The notes beneath the pieces were generated by a model. It searched no databases. It was given only the letters and a program-made list of their open reading frames with translations, and was not told where the DNA came from. Below, piece after piece: positions 1 to 10,974 of a stretch of 64,000 nucleotides of DNA (position 1 is its first letter; every line of letters begins with the position of its first letter). Made by a program: the position numbers and the translations under genes. Location: positions 124,001 to 188,000 of the forward strand of contig JBEWZL010000166.1 in NCBI GenBank assembly GCA_045837725.1, in the 5' to 3' direction. The DNA is from Vermamoeba vermiformis (Eukaryota; Tubulinea; Echinamoebida).

Positions 1-67
1 CCACATATACACGAGAATATGGTACTATTAATATGTTAGCAAAAAGGAATGCTCAATAATCACTTAC

Positions 68-182
68 CTTGAGCTGTAATTTGAGATTTGCGAAGAACGA
101 GCAAGTTCCCCGCAGTTAATGCTGCGGAGCTCGCAACGGATACAAGCAGAGCTAACGCTAAGCTCAGTAGTATAGCTTTCAT
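68..182 (-). CDS. First exon of a secreted protein, cut by the window edge
   Basis: The minus strand from 182 reads MKAILLSLALALLVSVASSA followed by ALTAGNLLVLRKSQITAQ. The first 20 residues form a textbook signal peptide: one Lys, a Leu/Ala-rich core and a small-residue cleavage site (SSA). The exon ends at a consensus donor (G|GTAAGTG), so the gene continues to the left outside the window. The only ATG that gives the signal peptide is at 182. What the mature protein does cannot be told from about 20 residues. Secretion or entry into the endomembrane system is inferred from the leader alone. Confidence 0.6.
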
Positions 183-791
183 TGGAGTGTTGACAATTTG
201 ATGCGCGCGTAAAAAGATTTAACAGGCACACAAAAAAAAATTCTATTTCTGGTCTTAACCAAATATGGCTAACAGTTTTTCGGCAAGGTCCTGGAGGAGT
301 ATCCACGAAAGGGCCGAAAATGGTGTCCATTACTGTACTGTCGCATTCAACACTAATTGAAATACATGGTGCATTAGCTCCTCTATCGTAGTCAAGTAAA
401 TGACTTGCCTAAACTAAACGTGTTGGTATTCTTTTCCACGCATGGGAGAGAAAAAGCAGCACGCCACTCGAATTGAGTCATGAAGACACTTAAGTGCAAG
501 TCCGCAGAAGAACGATTCGCCAAAATATCTCGCGTGGTAGAAGTTCGGAATCCGAGGTGGGTAGGGATCCCATCCAATCAATTCAGTCTAACTAGCGATT
601 ATATTTTTATTTAATTACCTTATTTAAAGAATAATACTATTTTACTACCTAAATTGATGGATTATTATCCCTTTTTTGAACGATCAAAAATCGTATCTGC
701 GTTTTGGTTAGCACAAAAGGTTTAAAATAATCGGCAAAACCTTGTTAGATATTAATTATATATTAACATAAGAAATTCAGAATTTATTCGC
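183..791. other. Intergenic stretch, no gene seen
   Basis: About 600 bases between the secreted-protein exon (minus) and the first plus-strand coding-like segment. Short open frames exist, for example 392-577 minus, but they have no recognisable motif, no supported splice partners and biased composition. I looked for a tRNA around the GTTCGGAATCC-like string near 542 and found no cloverleaf. The promoter of the minus-strand gene should lie just above 182. Confidence 0.4.
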
Positions 792-1055
792 GTGTCTCAA
801 CAGTTCTCCAAATCTATCGGATTGGATTTGAAGAGACAAACCAATTTGGAAGCAATTAGACGGTACGAACCTTTCCAATTTCACGTCATTAGAGATATAC
901 CCGACTGGGATATTACACCTGGTGTGCGTGTCAGCGATGCTCATCTGTTACAAAAAATCCAAGATCAAAATAACATGGCTATTCAAATGCCGTACAACGT
1001 ACCATCGTTCTTATCAGAATTAACATTAATTTGCCAACTAACGTACCTTGAATGA
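792..1055 (+). CDS. Coding-like segment of unknown gene, possibly an orphan exon
   Basis: An open frame with normal-looking amino-acid composition, including the stretch IPDWDITPGVRVSDAHLLQK, but with no ATG at its start. It lies downstream of acceptor-like AG dinucleotides. A possible donor (ACTAAC|GTACCTTG, near 1041) could end it before the stop. It may be an exon of the PA-domain gene that follows, or the remnant of another gene. I do not recognise the family. Without an initiator or clear partners, this stays a weak call. Confidence 0.25.
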   Translation: MSQQFSKSIGLDLKRQTNLEAIRRYEPFQFHVIRDIPDWDITPGVRVSDAHLLQKIQDQNNMAIQMPYNVPSFLSELTLICQLTYLE

Positions 1056-1285
1056 CATCATGCAACGCTTTAACACAACCAAGCGGTAAGCATTTTTCAG
1101 TGTGGCCCTAATTTAGCGGTTAATATTTTAGAGAAATGAGAATTATTTATTTTATTATAGCATTAATTAAAAGGATTATTTATTGCCAATTATTTTAAGC
1201 ATTATGGAGGTGATTCAGGCCTCCAGAGCAGGTTGTATCGAATTAAAATCAACAATGATTACAAAATTCAAGAGAACAACACCAT

Positions 1286-2871
1286 GCGCTAGTAGTAGTG
1301 TATGCCTTATTCGTTCTTTGTTCTCTGGCCGTGTCAATGCGATGCGCTCAAGATGTAGAATAGCAATAGAACCAAACGCGGCGCAATGTTCCATCCAAGA
1401 AGTAATAATAATAATTAAAACATTATAATCGATGATTGCTGCCTGTCAGAGATGACACTTTCGACCCAATAACAGGACCGTTAAATGGTCCGTGAAATAA
1501 TTACACTGTTATCGTCCATTAGAAAGATAAGCCTATTTTTTGGCAAACTGCTCGAGATCTTCAGCGTCAAGGTGCCCTTGGCATTATTTCCGAGACTGGG
1601 AGTCGTAAGTTCAGTATTAAATATTCAATATTTGCTTTAAATAACGCTATATTTAACAGGCGTGGCTGGCCGAGGCTTTTGTACATACAACAAAGAAGAC
1701 TACCTTGAAGAAATTTCAATTCCATTCGTCTCTGTCGCGCGTTATGGCTGGGAAGATGTCATAGAACTACTTACTAAAGGAGAGATCATTAACGTGACGT
1801 TATCTTGGATGTGAGGAGGTCTAAAAATTCATATAACTAAAATTGTTCCTGATTAGGAAATTAGACAATATAACTCACCAGATTTACTGCCTGTTCCAGC
1901 ATATATTAGCGCAGCGGAAGTTTACGATTGTTGTACTCGGATTTTTCATTCGCATTCAAGGCAGTCAATTTAATATTCCTCAAGTATGCCTCGGATTAGA
2001 AGTAATCGCCAATATTCGTAAGTTTCATTGAAACATGTTTGACCTGGATCTGACCTCCGCGATAGTGCGATTGCTTTACGTTGCAGTGGATCCGTTTGGC
2101 TGTCATTTCAACCTGCAGAGCATTACTACAAATATATTGGCCACTCTTACTTTGCCCTTCAACGTGGCTACATTCGCGTTAATCACTTTTTATTGGTACG
2201 GAGTAGAAATTTCCTAAATAATTACCCGTTGAAGCTAAATATTGACATTTAAATATGATAGGTACGAAGCTATTAATGAAGCTTCTATCGCGATCTACCC
2301 GTTTCTGAAGAAGCTTCAAATTCCATTCTTCGTCGTTACGTTTCTATTGATTGCCATGGAGTTCATTACGAGTCTTCTGGATTATTTCGAGGGCTTATCA
2401 GATCAAATGGTCAAGTTGATTATTTATACCGCCATACAAGTCGGTTTCTTAATCTTCTACGTCGTTACAATCTTGAAGATCGGCAAAAAACTTCAAAAAT
2501 CGGCGGAGCTTACTGGCGGCAAGAAAACGAATGCTTTGAAAAAGGTGCGTATCATATTATGACCGCAGACAAGATTTTATTAGATCTGAAAGTCCATACA
2601 TTCTAATTGCCTAATTTAGATAAATAAGAAAATGGTTCTCGGAGGCATTGCAAAGCTCGTATTAGTGATCTATGCAGTCATATGGGGTTCGTTGTCATTA
2701 ACAGACATTCCAATGCCTAACGTCGTACTATACGCTCTGCTCTACTTTTTCTTGATGGTCGATAGCTTTTGTCGGATCTATTTGTTCAATATCAAAAAGG
2801 CTGTTAAGTCTTCTTCGCGCCATAATAATACGACAATGAAGCCTGTATCCGATACTATTCGCGCAGAATAA
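1286..2871 (+). pseudogene. PA-domain, multi-pass (7TM-like) membrane protein; reading frame damaged or recoded at the 5' end
   Basis: Pieces in order: a signal-peptide-like stretch (VVVYALFVLCSLAVSMRCAQ, from about 1292); a protease-associated (PA) type luminal domain around 1520-1800, with QRQGALGIISETGS and the stretch ISIPFVSVARYGWEDVIELL; then a membrane region from about 2060 to 2870 with several hydrophobic helices, including FFVVTFLLIAMEFITSLLDY and LVLVIYAVIWGSLSL, and a basic, Ser-rich cytoplasmic tail. Exons from 1845 on splice cleanly; an intron at about 2195-2263, for example, keeps FYWYEAINEAS in frame. The 5' part does not. The signal frame meets TAG at about 1350 and stays open only after a +1 shift, and TGA and TAG interrupt the frame near 1488-1520 unless a roughly 39-nt intron is assumed. 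No initiator ATG is visible. Substrate and role are unknown. It could be a functional gene with unusual splicing, a pseudogene, or a sequence with base errors. Confidence 0.5.
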
Positions 2872-2923
2872 TTAATACTTCGTTAAACTATTGTAACGAT
2901 AAATTTCTATAAAATACAAATAT

Positions 2924-4277
2924 TTAATAACACATGCGATGAACAATTTTAGATCCGTCTTCATCGTACTGCTCCTTCGTCATTAATGTATTGAAGAACT
3001 TTCCAGGAAAATCGGGAAGATAAGTAGCGCCGTAATACGGACCGCGCCCACATCCAGGCGGTGCTTGACATCTTAATTTGTCGTTTTCGGGCAACAATGT
3101 CAATACTTCCTTAGTTAATCTATCGCCTATGCCTGGAGTAACTGCTGGTCCTCCGCAAACAAAAATATTTTGCGTTACTTCCTCTCTGATCTCCGGATCT
3201 ATCTTCATAATGACCTGGTAGATTGCTTTATGCAGTCCCATATCTGCCTTGCCAATTATAGAAGGATCAAAGAGTAGTTCACAGCATCTAAAGCGTTCAC
3301 TTCCTAAAAAGGAAATTTTAGGGTTAGGAAAAACTTGCCAAGTCGTAGCTAAAGACTTACCGACAAAAATATCCATATCAGGCAATTCATATCGCTGTTC
3401 TATTGAGCTTGGATCCGCTTTTGCTTTCGTTAACTCTTCCTCAAAGTCATGAGCGACGTAGCAAGTTTTTTCTTTCAGATCTTTCAGAATATACGGGATC
3501 GTCACTTGAGGCATTAATTGGCCCATATAAGTAGTCAAATCTTTGCCTCCATAATTAAGTTCAATACCATGATGCGCAAGAGCGTGTCCGTTGTAAATTG
3601 GCACGACGCGCGTAGACTCGTAACCCATGTTGATTGTGAGGCCCGTGGTCCGCCATAAAAAGCCTAATCCAGCAACCGCTTCGTCTACAATTCTGAGGCC
3701 GGGACTGCAAAAACTTTCGAAGAAAATTTCGGCCATTTTCTCGCGCTGGTTCTTCGGTGAAAAGGTCTGATCCGTCAAGATCAGCACGGTCTCCTCGGGG
3801 AAAATTCTCATGTCTTCGATCAAAGTCTCGCGCCACATCCTCTCCATAAGGTCCCAATTAACTATGACACCCTTTTCCATTGGATATTCTCTCGAGTAAT
3901 TAGGTCCTCTTCGCAACAAGGTATCGCCAATAAAGTACTGTGTGGGATCCGCATCTGCATCAATGCATCGTCCAAGGACGTTAGGATTAACTGATCGTGG
4001 TCCTTTGCTACCAGGAAAGCCAGCTCGTACACAACCTGCGGATCTAACCGTTAAAGATTTTAATTTGAAATATTAAATTAATATTTGAGGTTATTTTAGA
4101 GGGTAAATAGTTCCTTTAATCGTACAACATTCAATTTGAGAGTAATATCTAATAATAATAAACTTCATTTTATAATTTATTTTAAATTTATCGAGCAGAA
4201 AGGTCTTTATCTCTCGATTTCGACTCGAACTTACTCGTTCCGTTGTCTATAACATTTATAGGAATGTCTTCGGCCAT
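2924..4277 (-). CDS. Actin-like / actin-related protein
   Basis: Two exons (4277-4235 and 4035-2924) give about 384 residues, the size of actin. Exon 1 encodes MAEDIPINVIDNGT. The acceptor CCGCAG at 4036 yields DNGTSCVRAGFPGSKGPRS, which aligns without gaps with the actin phosphate-loop region (DNGSG..KAGFAGD). Later actin signatures include SREYPMEKGVIVNWDLME, the hydrophobic strand TVLILTD, DEAVAGLGFLW and a C-terminus IVHRMCY matching the actin IVHRKCF. Many normally fixed residues differ (for example LNYGGKDLTTYMGQLM for the usual DLAGRDLT), so this is a divergent actin or an Arp rather than conventional actin. Actins are ATP-binding fold proteins that polymerise, or sit in dynactin or chromatin complexes. 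Which Arp class this is I cannot settle by eye. Its 3' end nearly abuts the convergent membrane-protein gene. Confidence 0.85.
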
Positions 4278-4477
4278 GCTTTTCTAATTTTAGATTTCTC
4301 GATTGTGGTGCACCGTTCAAAAATTGAATCGATTCTACGGATCAAGGTCACGACTAAGACTATTTTTGGAAATTTACTTGGGTTCCGAAGAAAGACATTT
4401 TCTTACTGAATGCACTAGGCACAAAACTATATTCTAAACGCGATTTAAACTAGCTTCAGTGTGGATTCTTAAAGCTA

Positions 4478-7000
4478 TTAAATGAACCCGTGATAGGCAT
4501 TGTAGAGAGTGCGCATATCTCGCTCGATATCTCCCACCAACTGCTCGAGATTGTGTTCGAGATCAACAGGCACCCAGCCAAACTCTTCGGACACTTCTTC
4601 TTTCATCAACAAGCACGCGCCATTGATACGAAGTTTTTTCAATGAAACTTGTGTTGCTCGTCGCATACTAAATTAGGAAAGTTAGAACGGGCTTTACTTA
4701 CAAAAGAAAATCGTCGAGTCTTGCCTCGGATTTTGGTAGTCCGCGTCCAAGCCACTGAACTCGAGTCCTCCGTACGGTGAGTGATCGTGGTGCGACAGTA
4801 CTGACAAGTGCAACAATGCTGTCAATGGTGTGCCCGATGGCTTTGACGCATTGCTCTCAATTTCATCACGGGTCAAAACATCCTCTTCGAACAACAGCAC
4901 GTACCTTTAAAGTTACGCGATGAGTTTTTCCTTATTTGGTAAAAGTATATGATGACGTACCGCCTGACACCATTATCCAAGAGCACTTGTGAGGTCAGTG
5001 CCGCAGCATTTGACAGACCAATCAAACTCTTGCAGTCTTCAGCGAGATGTCCAAATATAGTGTGAGCTCGTTTTGCAATGATTTGGTCACCGCTCGAGGT
5101 CAACACAGCGACATCAAACTTCTTTGCCAAATATGGTGTTGAAGTGTACAACACATCCGTGCGGCCTCGCATCATCAGCACCATTTTTCCACTGAAATTT
5201 CCATTTTTTGTAAATATCGGCTCCACAGTGAAATACAAGGTCAGCGGTGAAATGGTCGTGATTTCTTTCTCGTTTTGCCAGTCAATTATCTTGCACGAGT
5301 TTCGTATCTTTTCACCACCGTTCGGGTTGAACGAAAGAAAGAGCAACTTTTCGTCAAAATGAGTGACGCTAACCTGTCACATTCATCATTAGTTCAAGCA
5401 AGTACAACAAGTACGGACTAACTGTGAAAAATAGAATGACACGTGTCATCGATATTTTTCACGTGTCAAAAAATTAAGTATGACACGTGTCAATCGCACT
5501 CAATATGTTCCAATCCCCTTATTACTCACCAAGGTATTGGTGAACTTATTGGTGTTAATTGTTTTCACTACTTTCGGCGTATTTTCTTCCGTGCTCCAAA
5601 TTGTCACGTGACCGCTCTTTTCGCTGCACGCAATCTGATATAAACGTATGATTAGATCTTATTTGGTGACTTAACTACGCAAAATAATACTTACGAGGCC
5701 GTTGTCGGTAATAAACACCCTCTGTACTTCGCTCTTGTGTTGCAACACTTTGACATTTTGACCGTCAAAATCAAATAATTTGTCGTACTAAACAGTAATA
5801 ATTAATACTCATTCAAATCTTACGTAGTATTATCGAATAATTGATACCTCATTTTCGGTGGTGAAGTCGTTCCAATTGGCCAAATAAATTTTAGCCTCAG
5901 GCTTGCCACTCTTAGTCAACACCACGTAATTTCCGTTAAAAGCGTACGCATCGCCGAGCAATTTTTGCTTTTTGATTGGCTTCGCAGCGTTTGTTTTCAG
6001 ATCAAAAATATCAACGATGAACGGACCATTCCTGCAACACTATATGAACAATACTACTACGCTATATTCAATATAATGTTATTCTTACGCAGTTCTAGCA
6101 GAAGGCTCAGCTAAAGTAGATGCGTAATAGATCAACTCCGGATGCTTCGAATTGAACAGCATTCTCGGTTCTTGGGCATACTTAGCAGAACGGGTGCCTA
6201 TTAAAGGTTAATATAATATCAGTAATCTTATTATAGCTTACTAATTTTATATTGAGCCTCGTTCACTGACTTTGGCAGGTTATTCGGATCGTACTTAAAC
6301 ACTAAAACATCGTTGGTGCTAATTCCTTGCGGGTAAATACAACTAAACTGGTCCATCTGAAATGCAAGAAGATAATTTCCCGCCTTTTTGAAGTGCAAGT
6401 CCTCAAAGCCTTCAATTTTCTTGACTTGAAAATTATGCGTGTCCATAATTCCGACTGCGTGGGTGCGTGAAGGCGAATAAGAGCTTTATAAGTAATTATT
6501 ATCGAAAGTTATATTAAAATAGCATCAAATAATTCAAACTGACCTGGAGTAGTGCGTTGTCCAATTTATTACGAGATCTTCATGTGAAATACTATACTCG
6601 ATGCACTGTCCAAGTTTTTCGGCCTTTTCGATGTTTTTCCGAATATACCTAGCATAATAATGATTAAATGCGCTACTTTTTGAAAATATTTTTTACCTTT
6701 TATTTTGCAAATTAATCCAAGGTGCTTTTCCTTCGATAAATACTTGTCTCCATTGTCCATTGTATTGTTTCTGATTTATTGTGTCGACGCCATGAATAAT
6801 TTCGCACAGTGCCTGAAAAAATTGCGGATTGCGTTGAGAGAATTGATTTGCAATCAATTCAAGCTTACCTTCCATATATGATCTTGATATACTACTTGCT
6901 TTATATGTTTACATGCTTTTGCGCAGTTAATTATGGAGCTGACAGGCAATAAAAGCAAGATCTGCGAGAGTGTTTCATTTGGGAGGCTTAAAATCGACAT
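4478..7000 (-). CDS. F-box protein, tandem copy A
   Basis: The start MSILSLPNETLSQILLLLP at 7000 is a typical F-box N-terminus, continuing VSSIINCAKACKHIKQVVYQ and then DHIW. The F-box binds Skp1 in SCF ubiquitin ligases. The rest, in about ten short exons, is a long beta-rich region of short strands, probably propeller-like and substrate-binding (inference). It includes MDTHNFQVKKIEGFEDLHF near 6446 and KMVLMMRGRTDVLYTSTPYL near 5165. It ends ..HNLEQLVGDIERDMRTLYNAY. The intron at about 5375-5529 is unusually long (155 nt) and carries two full copies and one partial copy of the palindrome TGACACGTGTCA. The gene is a tandem duplicate of the gene at 7152-9815, with near-identical blocks at the 3' end and diverged blocks in the middle. 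Only about 150 bases separate the two genes. Confidence 0.8.
5437..5492. promoter_or_regulatory. Intronic palindrome cluster TGACACGTGTCA
   Basis: Exact 12-bp copies lie at 5437-5448 and 5481-5492, with a partial copy (CACGTGTCA) at 5460-5468, all inside one intron of F-box gene A. The palindrome has an E-box/G-box core (CACGTG) flanked by inverted TGACA half-sites. CACGTG is known as a bHLH/bZIP target, and TGACA as the core bound by TALE homeodomains. That it acts as a binding site here is inference. Confidence 0.55.
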
Positions 7001-7151
7001 TACGACCAAGTATTAGGCAAAAATACTAATAATATTATGGTACTGACTTGTTGCTCCAAATTAACGTTTAAAACACGAGAAGATTCGTCATCTTTATTAT
7101 CTCCGTAAAAAATCCCCGGTAGAAGTATTGGTCTTATTATTTAAACCAACG

Positions 7152-9815
7152 TCAATCTGAAAATAGATGTATACGTTCCATATCTCGCTTGATATCTCCC
7201 AACAACTGCTCGAGATTGTGTTCGAGATCAACAGGCACCCAGCCAAACTCTTCGGACACTTCTTCTTTCATCAACAAGCACGCGCCATTGATACGAAGTT
7301 TTTTCACTGAAACTTCCGTCACGCGCACCTTACTAAAAAGGCAAAAGATAAATGAGATAAATTCAGTGAACGTGAAAGCCGTCAAGTCTTACTTATTGAC
7401 GGGTGTTGTAGCCCCGCTCAGTTCATTGAACTCGAGTCCTCCGTACGGCGAGTGATCGTGGTGCGACAGTACTGACAAGTGCAACAATGCTGTCAATGGT
7501 GTGTCCGATGGCTGCTCTTCATTCGACGGTGCATCTTCTTCGAACACCAGCACGTACCTGACGAAAATATTATTTCCTAATTTGGTAAAAGCACGTGCTA
7601 AGTGACGTACCGTCGGACACCATTATCCAAGAGCACCTGTGAGGTCAGAGCCGCAGCATTTGAAAGACCAATCAAATGCTTGCAATCTTCTGCGAGATGT
7701 CCAAATATGGTGCGAGCTCGTTTTGCAATGATTTTGTCGCCGCTCGAAGTCAACACAGCGACATCAAACTTCTTTGCCAAATATGGCGTTGAAGTGTACA
7801 ACACATCCGTGCGGCCTCGCGCGTTCAGCACCATTTTTCCGCTGTACTTTCCGTGCTTGGTAGAGAGCGGAAAAACATTGAATGAAGTTGTGCGAGTTTC
7901 ATTGTGCGTCATTAGCATTTGCACGTGCTCTCCTGTTCTCCAATCGTAGATGAAACACCAATGCCGTGGCCGATCAAAAGAAGTTACTTTCGAAGGACAG
8001 AACATGGCCCAAATGAATTTGCCGTCAAAATAACACATCGTGCTCTGCAAGTGTAATGAATTAGAGTACTGCGCGTGAATAATTTAAGATTGTTTAGCGA
8101 AATCGTGAAAAATATGTTTGACACGTGTCATCGAATTTTTTTAAACTGATTTTTGCTACAATATGCAAGTTATTCTGAATTTTAACGTTTTCTTGTGGGT
8201 CGGCGTTTGACACGTGTCATCAACAACAATTTTAACGGGTAATTTTCTTCACGGATATCCGTTGTGGAGATGATAGTAATAGCTTACCGGTTCTTCTGCA
8301 CGTGAAGGACTAGCCAAATCAATACGATTGAGAACTTTTGGTTCATTTTCTTGAACGGACCAAATAACAAAGGCGTTTTTTTCTTCGCACACGACCTAGA
8401 TCCAAAACGAGCCAATCAAATCAGTTAAATTCCTCTCATATCATTATGCATTATATATACATATATTTGTATACTATGAATCGAGATTTAACGTACCAAA
8501 TCACCGTGAATGAGAACATTTTTCACGACTGACGTGTGCGGGAGTATTTTGACCTCTTTGCCGTCAAAATCGAAAAATTTATCGTCGTCGTACTAAATAA
8601 TAATAAAATTAAGCATTAATATTATAATATTAAATAATTATCGTGATTTACCTCGTTAGCGAAATTGTTCCAATCGACGATAAAAACTTCCTTGCCCTTC
8701 TCGACATCTTTAGTAAATGCCACGTATTTTCCTGTGAAAGCAAATGCTTTTCCAAGTAATTTTTGAGATTTAATCGGCGTTGCTGATTCAGTTTTTAAAT
8801 CGAAAATTTCAACTTTCGTTGGTACGGTTCTATAGTTACGGTTTGATTAATTACTCTTATCGTGTTATATTATTGTAATCTACTTACTCGGAATAATGTG
8901 CATGTGGTCTTAAATACGACGCGTAAAAGATCAGCTCAGGATCCTCCGTGTTGAACATCAGGTGTGGCAAATGTGCACCATGCTGTCGAAGAATCGCACC
9001 TATCAATCGATTTTAATATTATAGTAATACTCGATTATATAACTCGTACTTGAAGTAGTAACTTTAAATAGCGCGTCGTTCATGGATGTAGGAAACTTGT
9101 TTGGATCGTATTTAAAGACCGTAAAACTGGATGTAGTAATTCCGTGCGGATAAATATAGCTCTCCGTGTCCATGCGAAATAATAGCAGATAATTTCCCGC
9201 CTTTTTGAAGTGCTTGTTCTCAAAGCCTTCAATTTTCTTGACTTGAAAATTATGCGTGTCCATAATTCCGACCGCGAGCGTAGATGAAGGAGAATAAGAC
9301 CTGCATTTTAATTAGAATATATACGTTAAGTAAATAAGATTAACACTGACCCGCTGTAGTGCGCTGTATAATTTAAAACAAGGTCTTCATTTGAAATGCT
9401 CAACTCGATGCAATAACCTCTTCTGTTTGCCTGTTGAATTGTCTTACGAATATATCTTATGGTTTTATAGTTAGACGATATGACATTGATTTTAATCGAA
9501 GATTTTTTACCTTTTATTTTGCAAATTAATCCAAGGTGCTTTTCCTTCGATAAAGACTTGTCTCCATTGTCCGTCATATTGTTTCTGATTTATCGTATCG
9601 ACGCCGTGAATTGTTTCGCATAGTGTCTGAAAAGAAAAGCAGATTGAGTTGAGAAAATTGAAAAACAAATCAATTGCACTTACTTTCCAAATATAATCTT
9701 GATATACAACCTCCTTTATATGCTTACAAGCCTTTGCGCAGTTAATTATCGAGCTGACAGGAGTTGATAGCAAGATCTGTGCTAGTACTTCGCTAGGAAG
9801 GTATAAAATCGACAT
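7152..9815 (-). CDS. F-box protein, tandem copy B
   Basis: Starts at 9815 with MSILYLPSEVLAQILLSTP and continues VSSIINCAKACKHIKEVVYQ and then DYIWK, a clear F-box over residues 1-45. The following exons match copy A in order: GVDTINQKQYDGQWRQVFI, MDTHNFQVKKIEGFENKHF, FCPSKVTSFDRPRHWCFIYD, RGRTDVLYTSTPYLAKKFD and VSVKKLRINGACLLMKEEV, ending RDMERIHLFSD. The non-F-box part is a series of short beta strands and may be a propeller that recruits substrates to an SCF ubiquitin ligase (inference). Several exons are almost base-identical to copy A, while the exon at 7850-8046 is quite different; this mosaic suggests gene conversion. The intron near 8050-8287 holds two exact TGACACGTGTCA palindromes, in the intron that corresponds to the palindrome-bearing one in copy A. 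Confidence 0.8.
8119..8219. promoter_or_regulatory. Two intronic TGACACGTGTCA palindromes
   Basis: Exact copies at 8119-8130 and 8208-8219 lie in the intron of F-box gene B that corresponds to the palindrome-bearing intron of copy A. Each sits in T-rich sequence. A further CACGTG palindrome, AGCACGTGCT, lies in the short intron at 7590-7599. Confidence 0.5.
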
Positions 9816-10974
9816 TATGACTTTATTAGTGCCTGTCGTCTTTAAATAAATTCGTCGATTTAATGCCGGTCGACATGAAAGGCCTGTGTTTATTTGAAAA
9901 ATAAGGGACCGGTAGATCTCATTTTGACAGGCCAAAATCGTGGCGAGCTACAATAACATCAATACTACGATGGATAGCACCAATAATATTAATTGCCGTT
10001 ACGCAGCCAACCGTCAAAAGGGCTGAGACAGGGCATGCCCGTTGATCTGAGATGTAGTCATGCGTTCTCACGAGGAACTAACGAAAAAATCTCTGCAAAA
10101 ATACAAAGCATCTCTTGGCGTAATTGCGACTTAGTAGATATAAACGAATACATGAATGCACAAATTCGAATCTGATCTTCACAAAGCTCGTTTATGGAAA
10201 GGTGCTAATTAATGAAAAAAATTAAGCATTTATTGACCACTTTTTTAAATAGTGCAAACAAAGAAGCCCTACAACGAAGATACGAAATTGAATATTTAAT
10301 TATTATTATTGGTAAATAATCATTGTTAATAAAACGTTGTTGCAAAAACTCACCAATTAATGAAAAATCATTTAGATATTTTTCTTTCCCAACATATCAT
10401 GCTAAGCTAATTGGACTGACCCGCAGATCCGGATCATGCAGTACGGGCTGCTTAGTCACCCATGCACATGATCGCGGAGATTTGATAGGTATGCGAGAGA
10501 AGTGTCGCATAGCAACGTGAACAGCTGTGCGCTGGATGAGTAGGAGTGAATCATCGCACCCTCCATTCGTGCCAACGGACACACTCGAGGACAAGTGCGA
10601 CAAGACTGGTAGATCCACTCTGAGTGTGCAGCACTCTGTTGAAGATGAAGAGAGCGGGCTCGTTGTGTCGTAGCACAGTCCAAGCTGACCAGCACTGCAA
10701 GTTGATCGACTGTTGTTCGTTTCTTTGAATCAATGACGCAGCAGCGCCATTTGGAATCACAACGCGAGGACCAGCAATTCAATTACTCTCCAGACTTGGT
10801 TGCCAACAATGAGAAGAGAGGTGCTTTGCCGCTCTTTTCGTGACGAAAGAAAGCTGCCGTGAAATATCCACGTCCGTGTTCGTAAGTTGGGTCTGCAAAT
10901 TTGGCCTTTATTTACTTTCGTGAGACCAGCACTACAAGCCTACTTATTATTAGCAACTAATAATATTATAAGAA
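9816..10974. other. Long unassigned region with a GC-richer core
   Basis: About 1.16 kb between the F-box tandem and the NTPase gene. The part from about 10400 to 10860 has more G and C than the surrounding intergenic DNA and holds overlapping open frames in several frames, chiefly on the minus strand (10397-10782). None shows a family motif, and no set of splice sites joins them. It could be a non-coding RNA gene, an old mobile-element remnant or a decayed gene. I found no tRNA, U2 or U6 signature. The last 100 bases should contain the promoter of the plus-strand NTPase gene. Confidence 0.4.

Noticed and set aside
420-600. Possible tRNA near GTTCGGAATCC
   Set aside because: No acceptor, D or anticodon stem can be drawn around it.
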